This document shows positions 38,499 to 47,239 of a DNA stretch of 64,000 bases, one piece after another. Source of the DNA: Streptomyces sp. Ru71 (GTDB lineage Bacteria; Actinomycetota; Actinomycetes; Streptomycetales; Streptomycetaceae); contig NZ_PQSS01000012.1 of assembly GCF_002920535.1 (NCBI RefSeq), positions 62,001 to 126,000 on the forward strand, given 5' to 3'. Both the position numbers and the translations under genes were made by a program. How positions within the stretch are numbered: the first letter of the stretch is position 1; each line of letters opens with the position of its first letter. The notes beneath the pieces are model-generated. The model saw only the letters and a program-made list of their open reading frames with translations. It had not been told where the DNA came from and ran no database searches.

Positions 38499-38744
38499 CG
38501 CGGCCTCCTCGGGAATCCCTTTGTCGCCTGTTGTCGTCTGTTGTCGCCTTCGTGTCGCCCCCTTCTCGCCGCCCCATCATGCAGGCATACGGAATGAGGG
38601 ATTCACTCGGGTGGGACCGGCTCCGCCCCCTGCCGTGGGGCCCGTCGGGCCGTGCGCGTTCCAGGGGCACCCTGGGTGCGTCGGGCACTTGTCGGGTGAG
38701 GGACAATGGAGGCTCTGTCAGGGCGGGTTGGTTTGAGGGGACGC

Positions 38745-40730
38745 ATGTCGGAGGCGGAGCGGGCGGGGACACCTCGTCAGGACACTCGTCAGGACTCTCG
38801 TCAGGACAGGAGCGAGCGTCTCCTCGCCGGGCGGTACCGGTTGGAGGGCGTGCTCGGGCGCGGTGGCATGGGCACCGTGTGGCGGGCCACGGACGAGACC
38901 CTCGGGCGGACGGTCGCGGTCAAGGAGCTGCGCTTCCCGTCGAACATCGACGAGGAGGAGAAGCGCCGGCTCATCACGCGGACGCTGCGTGAGGCCAAGG
39001 CGATCGCGCGGATCCGCAACACCAGCGCGGTGACCGTGTTCGACGTGGTCCAGGAGGACGACCGGCCCTGGATCGTGATGGAGCTCGTCGAGGGCAAGTC
39101 CCTCGCCGAGGTCATCCGCGAGGACGGGCTGCTGGAGCCCCGGCGCGCGGCCGAGGTCGGGCTCGCCGTCCTCGACGTGCTGCGCTCGGCGCACCGCGAG
39201 GGCATCCTGCACCGCGATGTGAAGCCGTCCAACGTGCTCATCGCCGAGGACGGCCGGGTCGTGCTCACCGACTTCGGCATCGCGCAGGTCGAGGGCGACC
39301 CGTCCATCACCTCCACCGGCATGCTCGTCGGTGCGCCCTCCTACATCTCCCCGGAGCGGGCGCGCGGGCACAAGCCGGGGCCGGCGGCCGACCTGTGGTC
39401 GCTCGGCGGGCTGCTGTACGCGGCGGTGGAGGGCACCCCGCCCTACGACAAGGGATCGGCGATCGCCACGCTCACCGCGGTGATGACCGAGCCGCTGGAG
39501 GAGCCGAAGAACGCCGGGCCGCTCAAGGACGTCATCTACGGGCTGCTCACCAAGGACCCGGCCGAGCGGCTGGACGACGCGGGTGCCCGGGCGCTGCTCA
39601 AGTCCGTGATCAACGCCCCGGAGGGGACCGAGGCCGGGCCGGCGCCGGCGGCGGACGCGACGAAGGTCGTGCCGTTGCCGCCGCAGCCGGCCGGGCCCAC
39701 GGGCAAGCGGGGCGAGGAGGCGGCGGAGCGGCTGCGCGGGGCGCTGCGTTCCGTGCGCAAGGCGGCCGCCTCGGCGGGGTCGTCCGGTGCGGCCGCTCGT
39801 GGTGCGTCCGGTGACGGCGGCGCGTCCGCGGCAGCGGCGGAGGGCACCAAGGCGACGTCCACCGCGGCCGGCGGCGAGAAGGGGGCCGCTGCCGCCAAGG
39901 GCCGCACCAGTGGCGGCGGTTCCGGGTGGAACGTGGTGCCGCCGCCGGACCTGGACCTGTCGCCGCGGCCGGTGCCCCGGGCGCCGCTCACGGACGTCGT
40001 GCCCAAGCGCACACTGGTGATCATCGCGGTCGTCGCGGCGCTCGCCGTGCTCGGCACCGTGCTGGCCTTCGCGCTGAGCGGGGACGACAGCGACAGCAAG
40101 GGCGCGCAGGGCAGGCCGACCGGGTCCGCCGCGAGCGCCTCCGGGAACACCAAGGTGGACGAGCGGGACGGGGCCCGGGCCGGGGGTTCCGCCTCTTCCG
40201 CCTCGTCGGCCTCCTCCGCCTCGGCCGCGACGCCGCCGGCCGCGAGCGGGGCGGGTACGCCCGGCGCGAGCGCCGGGGCGGCCGCCGGTGGCGGGGCGCC
40301 GGTGGCGAGCACCCACCGCAGCGGCCAGGGCTACACGATCGGGCTGCCCGCGGGGTGGGCGTACCAGTCGACCGGCTCGGCGGGGGACCGGTTCACCGGT
40401 CCCGGCGGTCAGAAGCTGCTGGTGGGCTGGACGACCACGCCGAAGGACGACCCGGTCGCGGACTGGCGGAACCAGGAGCGCGGCATGGTGCGTTCCCAGT
40501 ACCAGAAGATCCGGATAGAGAAGGTGGGCTACCGGGGGTGGAACACCGCCGACTGGGAGTTCACCTACACCGAGGACGGCACGCGGTACCGGACGGTCGA
40601 CCGGGGCTTCGTGGTGAACGACCGCCTGGGCTACGGGCTGATGTACACGGCGAAGGCCGCCGACTGGGACAGCGACCTGCGCCGGCAGACCTGGCAGACG
40701 CTGACGGAGAGCTTCCAGCCGAAGAAGTGA
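38745..40730 (+). CDS. Serine/threonine protein kinase 1 of the array
   Basis: A 661-residue receptor kinase. The N-terminal kinase domain (~29-295) has GRGGMGTVWRATD, VAVKEL (Lys60), HRDVKPSN (Asp158) and DFGIAQ (Asp176). A Pro/Ala/Gly-rich juxtamembrane region follows, one transmembrane helix at ~423-446, a Ser/Ala linker, and an external domain (~530-661) starting GYTIGLPAGWAYQSTG and ending WQTLTESFQPKK. The external fold recalls PsbP/Mog1-like domains and recurs in the next kinases. ATG 38745 (gaggggacgc upstream) was preferred to 38706. It is the first of six tandem kinase genes; signal and substrates are unknown. Confidence 0.92.
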   Translation: MSEAERAGTPRQDTRQDSRQDRSERLLAGRYRLEGVLGRGGMGTVWRATDETLGRTVAVKELRFPSNIDEEEKRRLITRTLREAKAIARIRNTSAVTVFDVVQEDDRPWIVMELVEGKSLAEVIREDGLLEPRRAAEVGLAVLDVLRSAHREGILHRDVKPSNVLIAEDGRVVLTDFGIAQVEGDPSITSTGMLVGAPSYISPERARGHKPGPAADLWSLGGLLYAAVEGTPPYDKGSAIATLTAVMTEPLEEPKNAGPLKDVIYGLLTKDPAERLDDAGARALLKSVINAPEGTEAGPAPAADATKVVPLPPQPAGPTGKRGEEAAERLRGALRSVRKAAASAGSSGAAARGASGDGGASAAAAEGTKATSTAAGGEKGAAAAKGRTSGGGSGWNVVPPPDLDLSPRPVPRAPLTDVVPKRTLVIIAVVAALAVLGTVLAFALSGDDSDSKGAQGRPTGSAASASGNTKVDERDGARAGGSASSASSASSASAATPPAASGAGTPGASAGAAAGGGAPVASTHRSGQGYTIGLPAGWAYQSTGSAGDRFTGPGGQKLLVGWTTTPKDDPVADWRNQERGMVRSQYQKIRIEKVGYRGWNTADWEFTYTEDGTRYRTVDRGFVVNDRLGYGLMYTAKAADWDSDLRRQTWQTLTESFQPKK

Positions 40731-40764
40731 CGCCGGCCGTCCGCGCGTTCGTCGGCTGAGATCC

Positions 40765-40788
40765 GGCAACCCCTCTTTGCGGGTTGCC
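40765..40788 (+). terminator. Hairpin after kinase 1
   Basis: GGCAACCC and GGGTTGCC form an 8-bp stem around an 8-nt loop, 34 bp after the kinase 1 stop and before the pseudokinase start. Confidence 0.5.
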
Positions 40789-40832
40789 TCCGGCACGTAT
40801 CGTGAGTGCTTGCGGACCGTACGCATCGGCGG

Positions 40833-43401
40833 ATGTCCCAAACGGTACGCGTGGCGAACGGAATTGACCGACCGGGCGGCGGGGGTGGCGACGTGGACGA
40901 GTACGCGGGACGGGTCCTCGCCGACCGCTATCGCCTGCCGCTGCCGCCGTCCGACGCGTACGAACTCACCGAGACCCGGGCCTTCGACACCTACAGCGGG
41001 CAGGAAGTCCTCGTCCGGCAGGTGCCGTTGCCGGAGGTCGTCGAGGCGGAGGTGCTGGACGCGGAGGGCCTGCCGGCCGGGTTCACCCCGCGTGAGCGCC
41101 GGGGCGCGGGGCGGGGCCCGGGCGCGGGCGCGGACGTGCGGCGGCCGGTGGATCCCGCGGTGCGGCGGGCGGTCGAGGCCGTGCAGGCCGCGGCGCGGAT
41201 ACCCGACCATCCGCGCCTGGACCAGGTCTTCGACGTGTTCGCCGAGGGCGGTTCCCTGTGGATCGTCAGCGAGCTGGTGGCCGCGCGTCCGCTGGCCGCG
41301 CTGCTGGCCGAGCAGCCGCTGTCGCCGTACCGGGCGGCCGAGGTCGCCTCCGACGTGCTGATGGCGCTGCGGGTGCTGCACGCGCACGGCTGGGTGCACC
41401 GCAACATCACCGCCCGTACCGTCCTGGTCTGCGACGACGGCCGGGTCATGCTCACCGGTCTCGCGGTCGGCGCGGCCGAGGAGGCGCTGTGCGGATACGA
41501 CCCGGTGCCGGTGGAGCAGCGGGGCGAGGCCGCCTTCGGGCCCGGTCCGGGCGGCGAGGGAGCCGGTGCCGGGAGCGCGGCGGAGGCCGGTGCCGGGCGC
41601 GTCCCCCGGCCGGGGCGGCCCGAGGAGGCCGGTGCGGGCCTGGACGCCGAGAGCGCGCGCCGGGCCGCCATCCAGGCACGGGCCGCCCGTGGACTGCCGG
41701 GCCCCGGAGTCCCGGCGCCTGGTGCCGGTGCGCCGGCCGGGGCGGCGGACGACAGCGCCGAGGACGTACGGGCGGCGCGGGCCGGCGCGATCGCCGCGTA
41801 CCGGGCGGGCGCGCGGGCGGCGGCCAGGGTGCAGGAGGCCCAGCGGGGCGCGTACGAGGCCCAGCGGGGCGCGTACGACGGTCGCACGGCCCTGCCCGGC
41901 GCCCGGCCCCCGGCCGGGACGGGCCCCGCCACGCATCCCGGCGGCGGCACGACCCAGCCGTCGCCGTACGCCCCCGACGGCACCGGCGGACACGATCCCG
42001 CGCCCCCGGGCCGTATCGCCGACCCCTACGGCGTGCGCGGCACCCCGGCGCCGCACACCCCCGGACAGCGCCGGCACCGCACCGCCCGCCCCGGGCCAGG
42101 CGACCGCCGCGCCCTGGGGCGCCCCCGCCCCCGGAGCCCCAGCCGGGCATGGTCCGCGTACCGCGCTGGCCGCCGAGCGGGCACGGCAGGCGCGGATGGC
42201 GGTGGTGGGGCCCGTCACCGAGCGCTGGGCGCCGGAACAGGCCGGGCCGGTGCACGAGAACTGGCAGCTGGCCGCCCCCATCGGGCCCGCGACCGACCTG
42301 TGGGCGCTCGGCGCGCTGCTGTTCCGGGCCGTGCAGGGGCACGCGCCGTATCCGGAGGAGTCGACGGCCGAGCTGGTGCAGATGGTGTGCGCCGAGCCGC
42401 CCGCCTTCGCCGAGGAGTGCGGCCCGCTGCGGCCGGTCGTGGAGTCCCTGCTGCGTCAGGACCCCACCGAGCGCATCGACTTCGAGGAGCTGAGCGGCTG
42501 GCTGCGCTCCCTGGTGCGGTCGGCGCCCGAGCCGGAGGCCGGGGTGCACGTCGTGGCGGCGCCGCCCGCCGACCCCCGCAGGCTGCCCGTCGTACGGCGC
42601 CGGGGCGAGCTGGTGCGCCGGCGGCGTGCCGGGCTGCCCGCCGCGCACGGCCGGCACAAGAGGGCGGGCGCGAAGGAGCGTTCGCCGCGCAGCCTGGGCC
42701 GCACGCTGCTCCTGCTGATCCTGCTCCTGCTGGCGGCGGCGGTCGCGTACGCCGTGTTCTTCCTGCCCAAGCCCGGCGGAACCGAGGACAACGGCGCCGA
42801 CCGGACCGGTGCGGCGGGGTCCGCCTCCCGGGAGCCGACCGCGAGCAGCGAGCCCCGCCCGGAGCAGACCTCGCCCGGCGGGCAGGAGAGCAACGGCCCG
42901 GCGGCGTCGACCGGTTCCACCGACGCGCAGACCACCGGGCCCGCCGTCGCCGACGGGTTCACCCTGCGCGACGACCCAGCCGGCTTCCGCGTCGCCGTCG
43001 CGAGCGGCTGGCAGCGCACCCCGGGCAACGGCCGCGGTCAGGTGACGTACACGCACGGCGGTTTCGAGCTGATCGTCGTCCCCGGCCGGGACAGCGCCGC
43101 CCGGTACGGCAGCGACCCGATGACCTACCAGCGCGAGCGGGAGCCCGAGCTCCAGCCCTACCGGGACTCCTCCTGGGCCACCGCGACCGGCCTGAAGACG
43201 ATTCAGGTCGGTGGACGGACCACGGCCGAGGGGCAGTTCACCTGGACCGGCGCCGACGGCCGCGAGCTGTACGTGCGCAACATGGCGCTGCTGGTCGGCG
43301 GCCGCTACCACGTGGTGCAGGTGCGCGGCCCGGAGGCCGAGCGGGACGAGGTGACCCGGCTCTACGAGCAGGCGTCGGCCAGTTACCAGTACACGGGCTG
43401 A
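40833..43401 (+). pseudogene. Kinase 2: pseudokinase with long insertion and a +1 frameshift
   Basis: Two frames must be joined: 40833 to ~42060, then 42061 to 43401. The likely shift point is the C5 run at 42058-42062; four Cs would keep one frame of ~855 residues. The kinase-like N-lobe reads RVLADRYRLPLPPSDAYELT, with Arg in the beta-3 Lys position (VLVRQV), HRN in place of HRD (Asn191) and TGLAVG in place of DFG. An Ala/Pro/Gly-rich insertion of ~230 residues, with a repeated EAQRGAY, separates this from the C-lobe (LAAPIGPATDLWALGALLFR). A membrane helix (TLLLLILLLLAAAVAYAVFF) and the shared external domain follow. The frameshift may be a sequencing error. All three catalytic residues are lost independently of it. 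Confidence 0.75.
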
Positions 43402-43546
43402 ACGCCGTACGCCCCAGGCGCCTCATTGGTTGCCTGTCGTCACTCAAAGCGACAACCGTCACAGTGAGGTCACCGTGGCCCCCCGCTGGTTCCCCGGACG
43501 CGGCCCTGTCTTTACCCTGAGCCTGTCAAGAGCATTGCGGGGCAAC

Positions 43547-45268
43547 GTGAATCAGATGCAGGGCCTGCTCCTCGCGGGCCGCTACCGGCTCGCCGACTCC
43601 ATCGGCAGCGGCGGCATGGGCCGGGTGTGGCGTGCCCACGACGAGCTGTTGCACCGGGCGGTCGCGATCAAAGAGCTGACCGCCGCGCTCTACGTCTCCG
43701 ACAGCGACCAGCAGGTCCTGCTCGCCCGCACCCGTGCCGAGGCGCGCGCGGCGGCGCGCATCAACCACTCCGCCGTCGTCACCGTGCACGACGTACTGGA
43801 GCACGACGGCCGCCCGTGGATCGTGATGGAGCTGGTCGAGGGGCACTCGCTCGCCGACGCCGTCAAGGAGAACGGCCGTCTGGAGCCCACCGAGGCCGCC
43901 CGGATCGGGATGTGGGTGCTGCGCGCCCTGCGCGCCGCGCACACCGCGGGCGTCCTGCACCGCGACGTCAAGCCCGGGAACGTGCTGCTCTCCCACGACG
44001 GGCGGGTCCTGCTCACCGACTTCGGCATCGCCCAGATCGAGGGCGACACGACCATCACGCGCACCGGCGAGGTCGTCGGCTCCGTCGACTACCTCGCCCC
44101 CGAGCGGGTCCGCGGCCACGACCCCGGCCCGTCCTCCGACCTGTGGGCGCTCGGCGCGACGCTGTACACGGCGGTGGAGGGCCGCTCGCCGTTCCGGCGC
44201 ACCTCGCCGCTGTCCACCATGCAGGCCGTCGTCGAGGAGGAGGCCGCCGAGCCGCAGTACGCCGGTCCCCTCGCGCCCGTCATCGCCGCGCTGCTGCGCA
44301 AGGACCCGGCCACCCGGCCCGACGCGCACGCCGCCGAGCAGATGCTCGCGGAGGCGGCGGAGGGACGCCGGCCCAGCGAGGCACAGGCGTATGTGCCGAC
44401 CCAGCACGGCGGCCCCCGCTACGACCCGCGGACCGGGAACGGGTACGACCGGCAGGGCGGGACCGGGTACGACCAGCACGGTGGACCGGGGTATGACCGG
44501 CACACCGGGCCCCGGCACGACACGGCAGCCGGCTACGTCACCGAGGCGGCCACGCCGCACCGCCCGGCGACCGGGCCGACGGCCGTCGGAGCCACGAACC
44601 TGCCGGCGCGGCCGCCCCGGCGCCGCCGTCGGCTGCGTACCGTCGCGCTGGTCGTCGCGCTGGCGGCGATCGTCGGCGCCGGTACCGCCGTGGTGCTCCA
44701 GCAGTGGGGCCACGGCCGCGGCAAGGACGCCCCACCCGCCGTCACCTCCCCCTCGCCGACCCCCACGGACACCACCGGCGACCAGGGCCCCGTCCCCGAC
44801 AACTGGCAGCGCGTCAGCGACCCGCGGGGCTTCGGGCTCGCCCTGCCCAACGGCTGGAAGCGGAAGCTGTTCAGCGACAAGGACGGCCTGACGCAGATCG
44901 ACTACAGCCCCGACGGCGGCGACCACTTCCTGCGCGTCGCGATCGACACCGACCCCGACTTCAACGACCCGTACCAGCACCAGCGGTCCCTGGACGTGCA
45001 GCTGCACCGGCTCGTCGACTACCGGCAGGAGAAGCTGGAGGTCGTCACCTACCGCGACCACCGGGCCTCCCTGTGGGAGTACTCCTACACCGCGCTGGCC
45101 AAGGACACCCCGTTCCCGGGGCCGCGCCGGGCCGTCGACGAGGCGTACATCGGGGACGACGGCACCGAGTACGCCCTGCTCCTGTCCGGTCCGACCGAGG
45201 ACTGGGACACCACCCAGCAACAGTTCAAGGTGATCCTGCGCAGCTGGCAGGAGAACGCCACCCCGTAG
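43547..45268 (+). CDS. Serine/threonine protein kinase 3 of the array
   Basis: A 573-residue receptor kinase from GTG 43547 (ggggcaac upstream). The kinase domain has GSGGMGRVWRAHD, VAIKEL (Lys42), HRDVKPGN (Asp140) and DFGIAQ (Asp158). A Tyr/Gly/Arg-rich repetitive linker (~285-330, units like RTGNGYDRQGGTGYD and QHGGPGYDRHTG) precedes a membrane helix at ~363-386. The external domain (~410-573) starts SDPRGFGLALPNGWKRKLF and ends KVILRSWQENATP. Catalytic residues are intact. The repetitive Tyr-rich linker is unusual within this set. Confidence 0.92.
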   Translation: MNQMQGLLLAGRYRLADSIGSGGMGRVWRAHDELLHRAVAIKELTAALYVSDSDQQVLLARTRAEARAAARINHSAVVTVHDVLEHDGRPWIVMELVEGHSLADAVKENGRLEPTEAARIGMWVLRALRAAHTAGVLHRDVKPGNVLLSHDGRVLLTDFGIAQIEGDTTITRTGEVVGSVDYLAPERVRGHDPGPSSDLWALGATLYTAVEGRSPFRRTSPLSTMQAVVEEEAAEPQYAGPLAPVIAALLRKDPATRPDAHAAEQMLAEAAEGRRPSEAQAYVPTQHGGPRYDPRTGNGYDRQGGTGYDQHGGPGYDRHTGPRHDTAAGYVTEAATPHRPATGPTAVGATNLPARPPRRRRRLRTVALVVALAAIVGAGTAVVLQQWGHGRGKDAPPAVTSPSPTPTDTTGDQGPVPDNWQRVSDPRGFGLALPNGWKRKLFSDKDGLTQIDYSPDGGDHFLRVAIDTDPDFNDPYQHQRSLDVQLHRLVDYRQEKLEVVTYRDHRASLWEYSYTALAKDTPFPGPRRAVDEAYIGDDGTEYALLLSGPTEDWDTTQQQFKVILRSWQENATP

Positions 45269-45311
45269 CCGGCCGGCCGGTGGCATGCCGTCTCGGCCGA
45301 TCGGGCGTTGC

Positions 45312-45389
45312 GTCTCCCGGGTTGGCCGGTGGGGGACCCGTCTCCCGGGTTGGCCGGTGGGAGACCCGTCTCCCGGGTTGGCCGGTGGG
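45312..45389. repeat. 28-bp direct repeat, three copies
   Basis: Copies start at 45312, 45340 and 45368. Each contains gtctcccgggttggccggtg plus gga/gag accc; the third is 22 bp long. The array fills the gap between kinases 3 and 4 and lies just before the kinase 4 start. The embedded CCCGGG is palindromic. Confidence 0.85.
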
Positions 45390-45430
45390 CGTCCCGGAGG
45401 CGGGGCGTCCGGTGCGGCATGATGGGGCGC

Positions 45431-47143
45431 ATGGGGACCGAGGGGGACGAGGCCCGCGTGATCGCGGGCCGTTACCGGCTGCAGACACGGCTGGGCCGGG
45501 GCGGAATGGGCATCGTGTGGCAGGCCACCGACGAGCTGCTCGGCCGCCGGGTGGCGGTGAAGGAGATCGCCCTCGACGACACCCTCTCCGCCGAACAGGC
45601 GCGGCAGCAGCGCGAGCGGACGCTGCGCGAGGCGCGCGCGGTGGCCCAGCTGCGCCACCCGAACATCGTCGTGGTGCACGACGTGGTCGAGGACGGCCGG
45701 CGCCCGTACCTCGTCATGGAGCTGGTCGACGGCGGAACGCTCGCCGATCGGATCGCCCGCGACGGCCCGGTCGACGCGGCCGAGGCCGCCCGGATCGGCC
45801 TGGCCCTGCTCGGCGCGCTGCGCGCGGCACACGCGGCGGGCGTGCTGCACCGCGATCTGAAACCGGCGAACGTGCTGATCGAGACGGGCACCGACCGTGT
45901 CGTCCTCACCGACTTCGGCATCGCCCGGGTCGCGGGCGCCACCACGCTGACCGAGACCGGGTCCTTCGTCGGCTCGCCCGAGTACACCGCGCCCGAGCGG
46001 ATGGCCGGGGACGCCACCGGGCCCGCCTCCGACCTGTGGTCGCTGGGCGCCCTGCTGTGCACCGTCCTGAGCGGCGAATCGCCGTTCCGGCGCGATTCGC
46101 TGGGCGGCATCCTGCACGCCGTGGTGGTCGACGAGATCCGCACGCCGGCGCAGGCCGCGCCGCTGCTGCCCGTCGTACGCGGACTGCTGGAGCGGGACCC
46201 GGAGCGGCGGCTGGACGCCCTTCAGGCCGAGCGGATGCTGCGCGCCTACCGCGAGACGGGGCACCTCCCGCCCACGGCTCAGGCGGAGCTGACGGCGGCT
46301 CGGGCCCCGGAGCCTGACGGCGCACCGGGACGTGTGCCGGACACGGTGCAGGATGCCGCGCCGGGCTACACGCCGCCCCAGAGCGACCTGCCCCGCTCCG
46401 GGGCGCCGGCCGATCCCGGCCCGCAGCCCGAGCGCTCCACGCGGAGCCTGCTCGTGGCCGCGTTCCTGGTCGCGGCGATGGCCGCGGCGGGCGTGTCGGC
46501 GGCGGCGCTGCTGATGCAGGGCGGCGACACGGGCGGTACGCCGGTCGTCTCGGGCGGGGCGGGCTCCCCGGCGTCCGCGCACGGCTCGCCCGAGCCCGCC
46601 GCCACGGTCACGGTCACCCAGTCCCCGTCCACCTCCCCGGCCGGCACCGGCGACAACAGCTCGGGCTCCGGTTCCGCCACCGCCGACGGGGAGCGGCCCA
46701 CCGCGCCCTCCGGTTACCGCATCGCCGACGACCCGGCCGGCTTCCGCCTCGCCGTGCCCGACGGCTTCGTGCGCCGGCCGCAGGGCGAGCGGGTCTTCTA
46801 CCTCTCCCCGGACGAGTCCTTCCGCCTCGGCGTCAAGGTCAGCGACCCGGAACCCGGCGGCCCCCTCGGTGTGATGCGCCGCCAGGCCGACAAGGGGCCC
46901 GACACCAACCCCGGTTACCGCGCCGGCACCGTCACCGAGACCACGCACGACGGACGGCCCGCCGCGCTGTGGGAGTTCACCTGGAACGGCTTCACCGCGG
47001 CGGAGGGCGCCCGGCACAGCTACGACGTGTGCTGGGAGGAGGACGGCCGGCTCTACGACGTGTGGGTGTCGGCACCGGTCGGGAAGGTCCGCGAGGCGCG
47101 GGAGTACTTCGACGTGGCCGTCGACACGTTCACCGGTTCCTGA
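45431..47143 (+). CDS. Serine/threonine protein kinase 4 of the array
   Basis: A 570-residue receptor kinase: GRGGMGIVWQATD, VAVKEI (Lys44), HRDLKPAN (Asp142), DFGIAR (Asp161), a membrane helix near 339-362 (LLVAAFLVAAMAAAGVSAAA), a Gly/Ser/Thr linker, and an external domain from ~residue 430 (ADDPAGFRLAVPDGFVRRPQ ... EYFDVAVDTFTGS). ATG 45431 lies 7 nt after CATGAT and may be leaderless; ATGs at 45419 and 45422 are alternatives. Catalytic residues are intact. The sole Cys in the external domain makes intramolecular disulfide bonding impossible. Confidence 0.92.
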   Translation: MGTEGDEARVIAGRYRLQTRLGRGGMGIVWQATDELLGRRVAVKEIALDDTLSAEQARQQRERTLREARAVAQLRHPNIVVVHDVVEDGRRPYLVMELVDGGTLADRIARDGPVDAAEAARIGLALLGALRAAHAAGVLHRDLKPANVLIETGTDRVVLTDFGIARVAGATTLTETGSFVGSPEYTAPERMAGDATGPASDLWSLGALLCTVLSGESPFRRDSLGGILHAVVVDEIRTPAQAAPLLPVVRGLLERDPERRLDALQAERMLRAYRETGHLPPTAQAELTAARAPEPDGAPGRVPDTVQDAAPGYTPPQSDLPRSGAPADPGPQPERSTRSLLVAAFLVAAMAAAGVSAAALLMQGGDTGGTPVVSGGAGSPASAHGSPEPAATVTVTQSPSTSPAGTGDNSSGSGSATADGERPTAPSGYRIADDPAGFRLAVPDGFVRRPQGERVFYLSPDESFRLGVKVSDPEPGGPLGVMRRQADKGPDTNPGYRAGTVTETTHDGRPAALWEFTWNGFTAAEGARHSYDVCWEEDGRLYDVWVSAPVGKVREAREYFDVAVDTFTGS

Positions 47144-47239
47144 ACGCGCCCCGACCAGCCGTTCCCGAACGGTCACGGGTCTGTGACCACTTCCGGTTCC
47201 CGGTGGAGCGAAGGCGCCCCGCACGGTATGGATGGTCGC

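Noticed and set aside
38718..42281. 1187-codon open frame on the minus strand across kinases 1 and 2
   Set aside because: Shadow of the plus-strand kinase genes; no start context and no recognisable domain.
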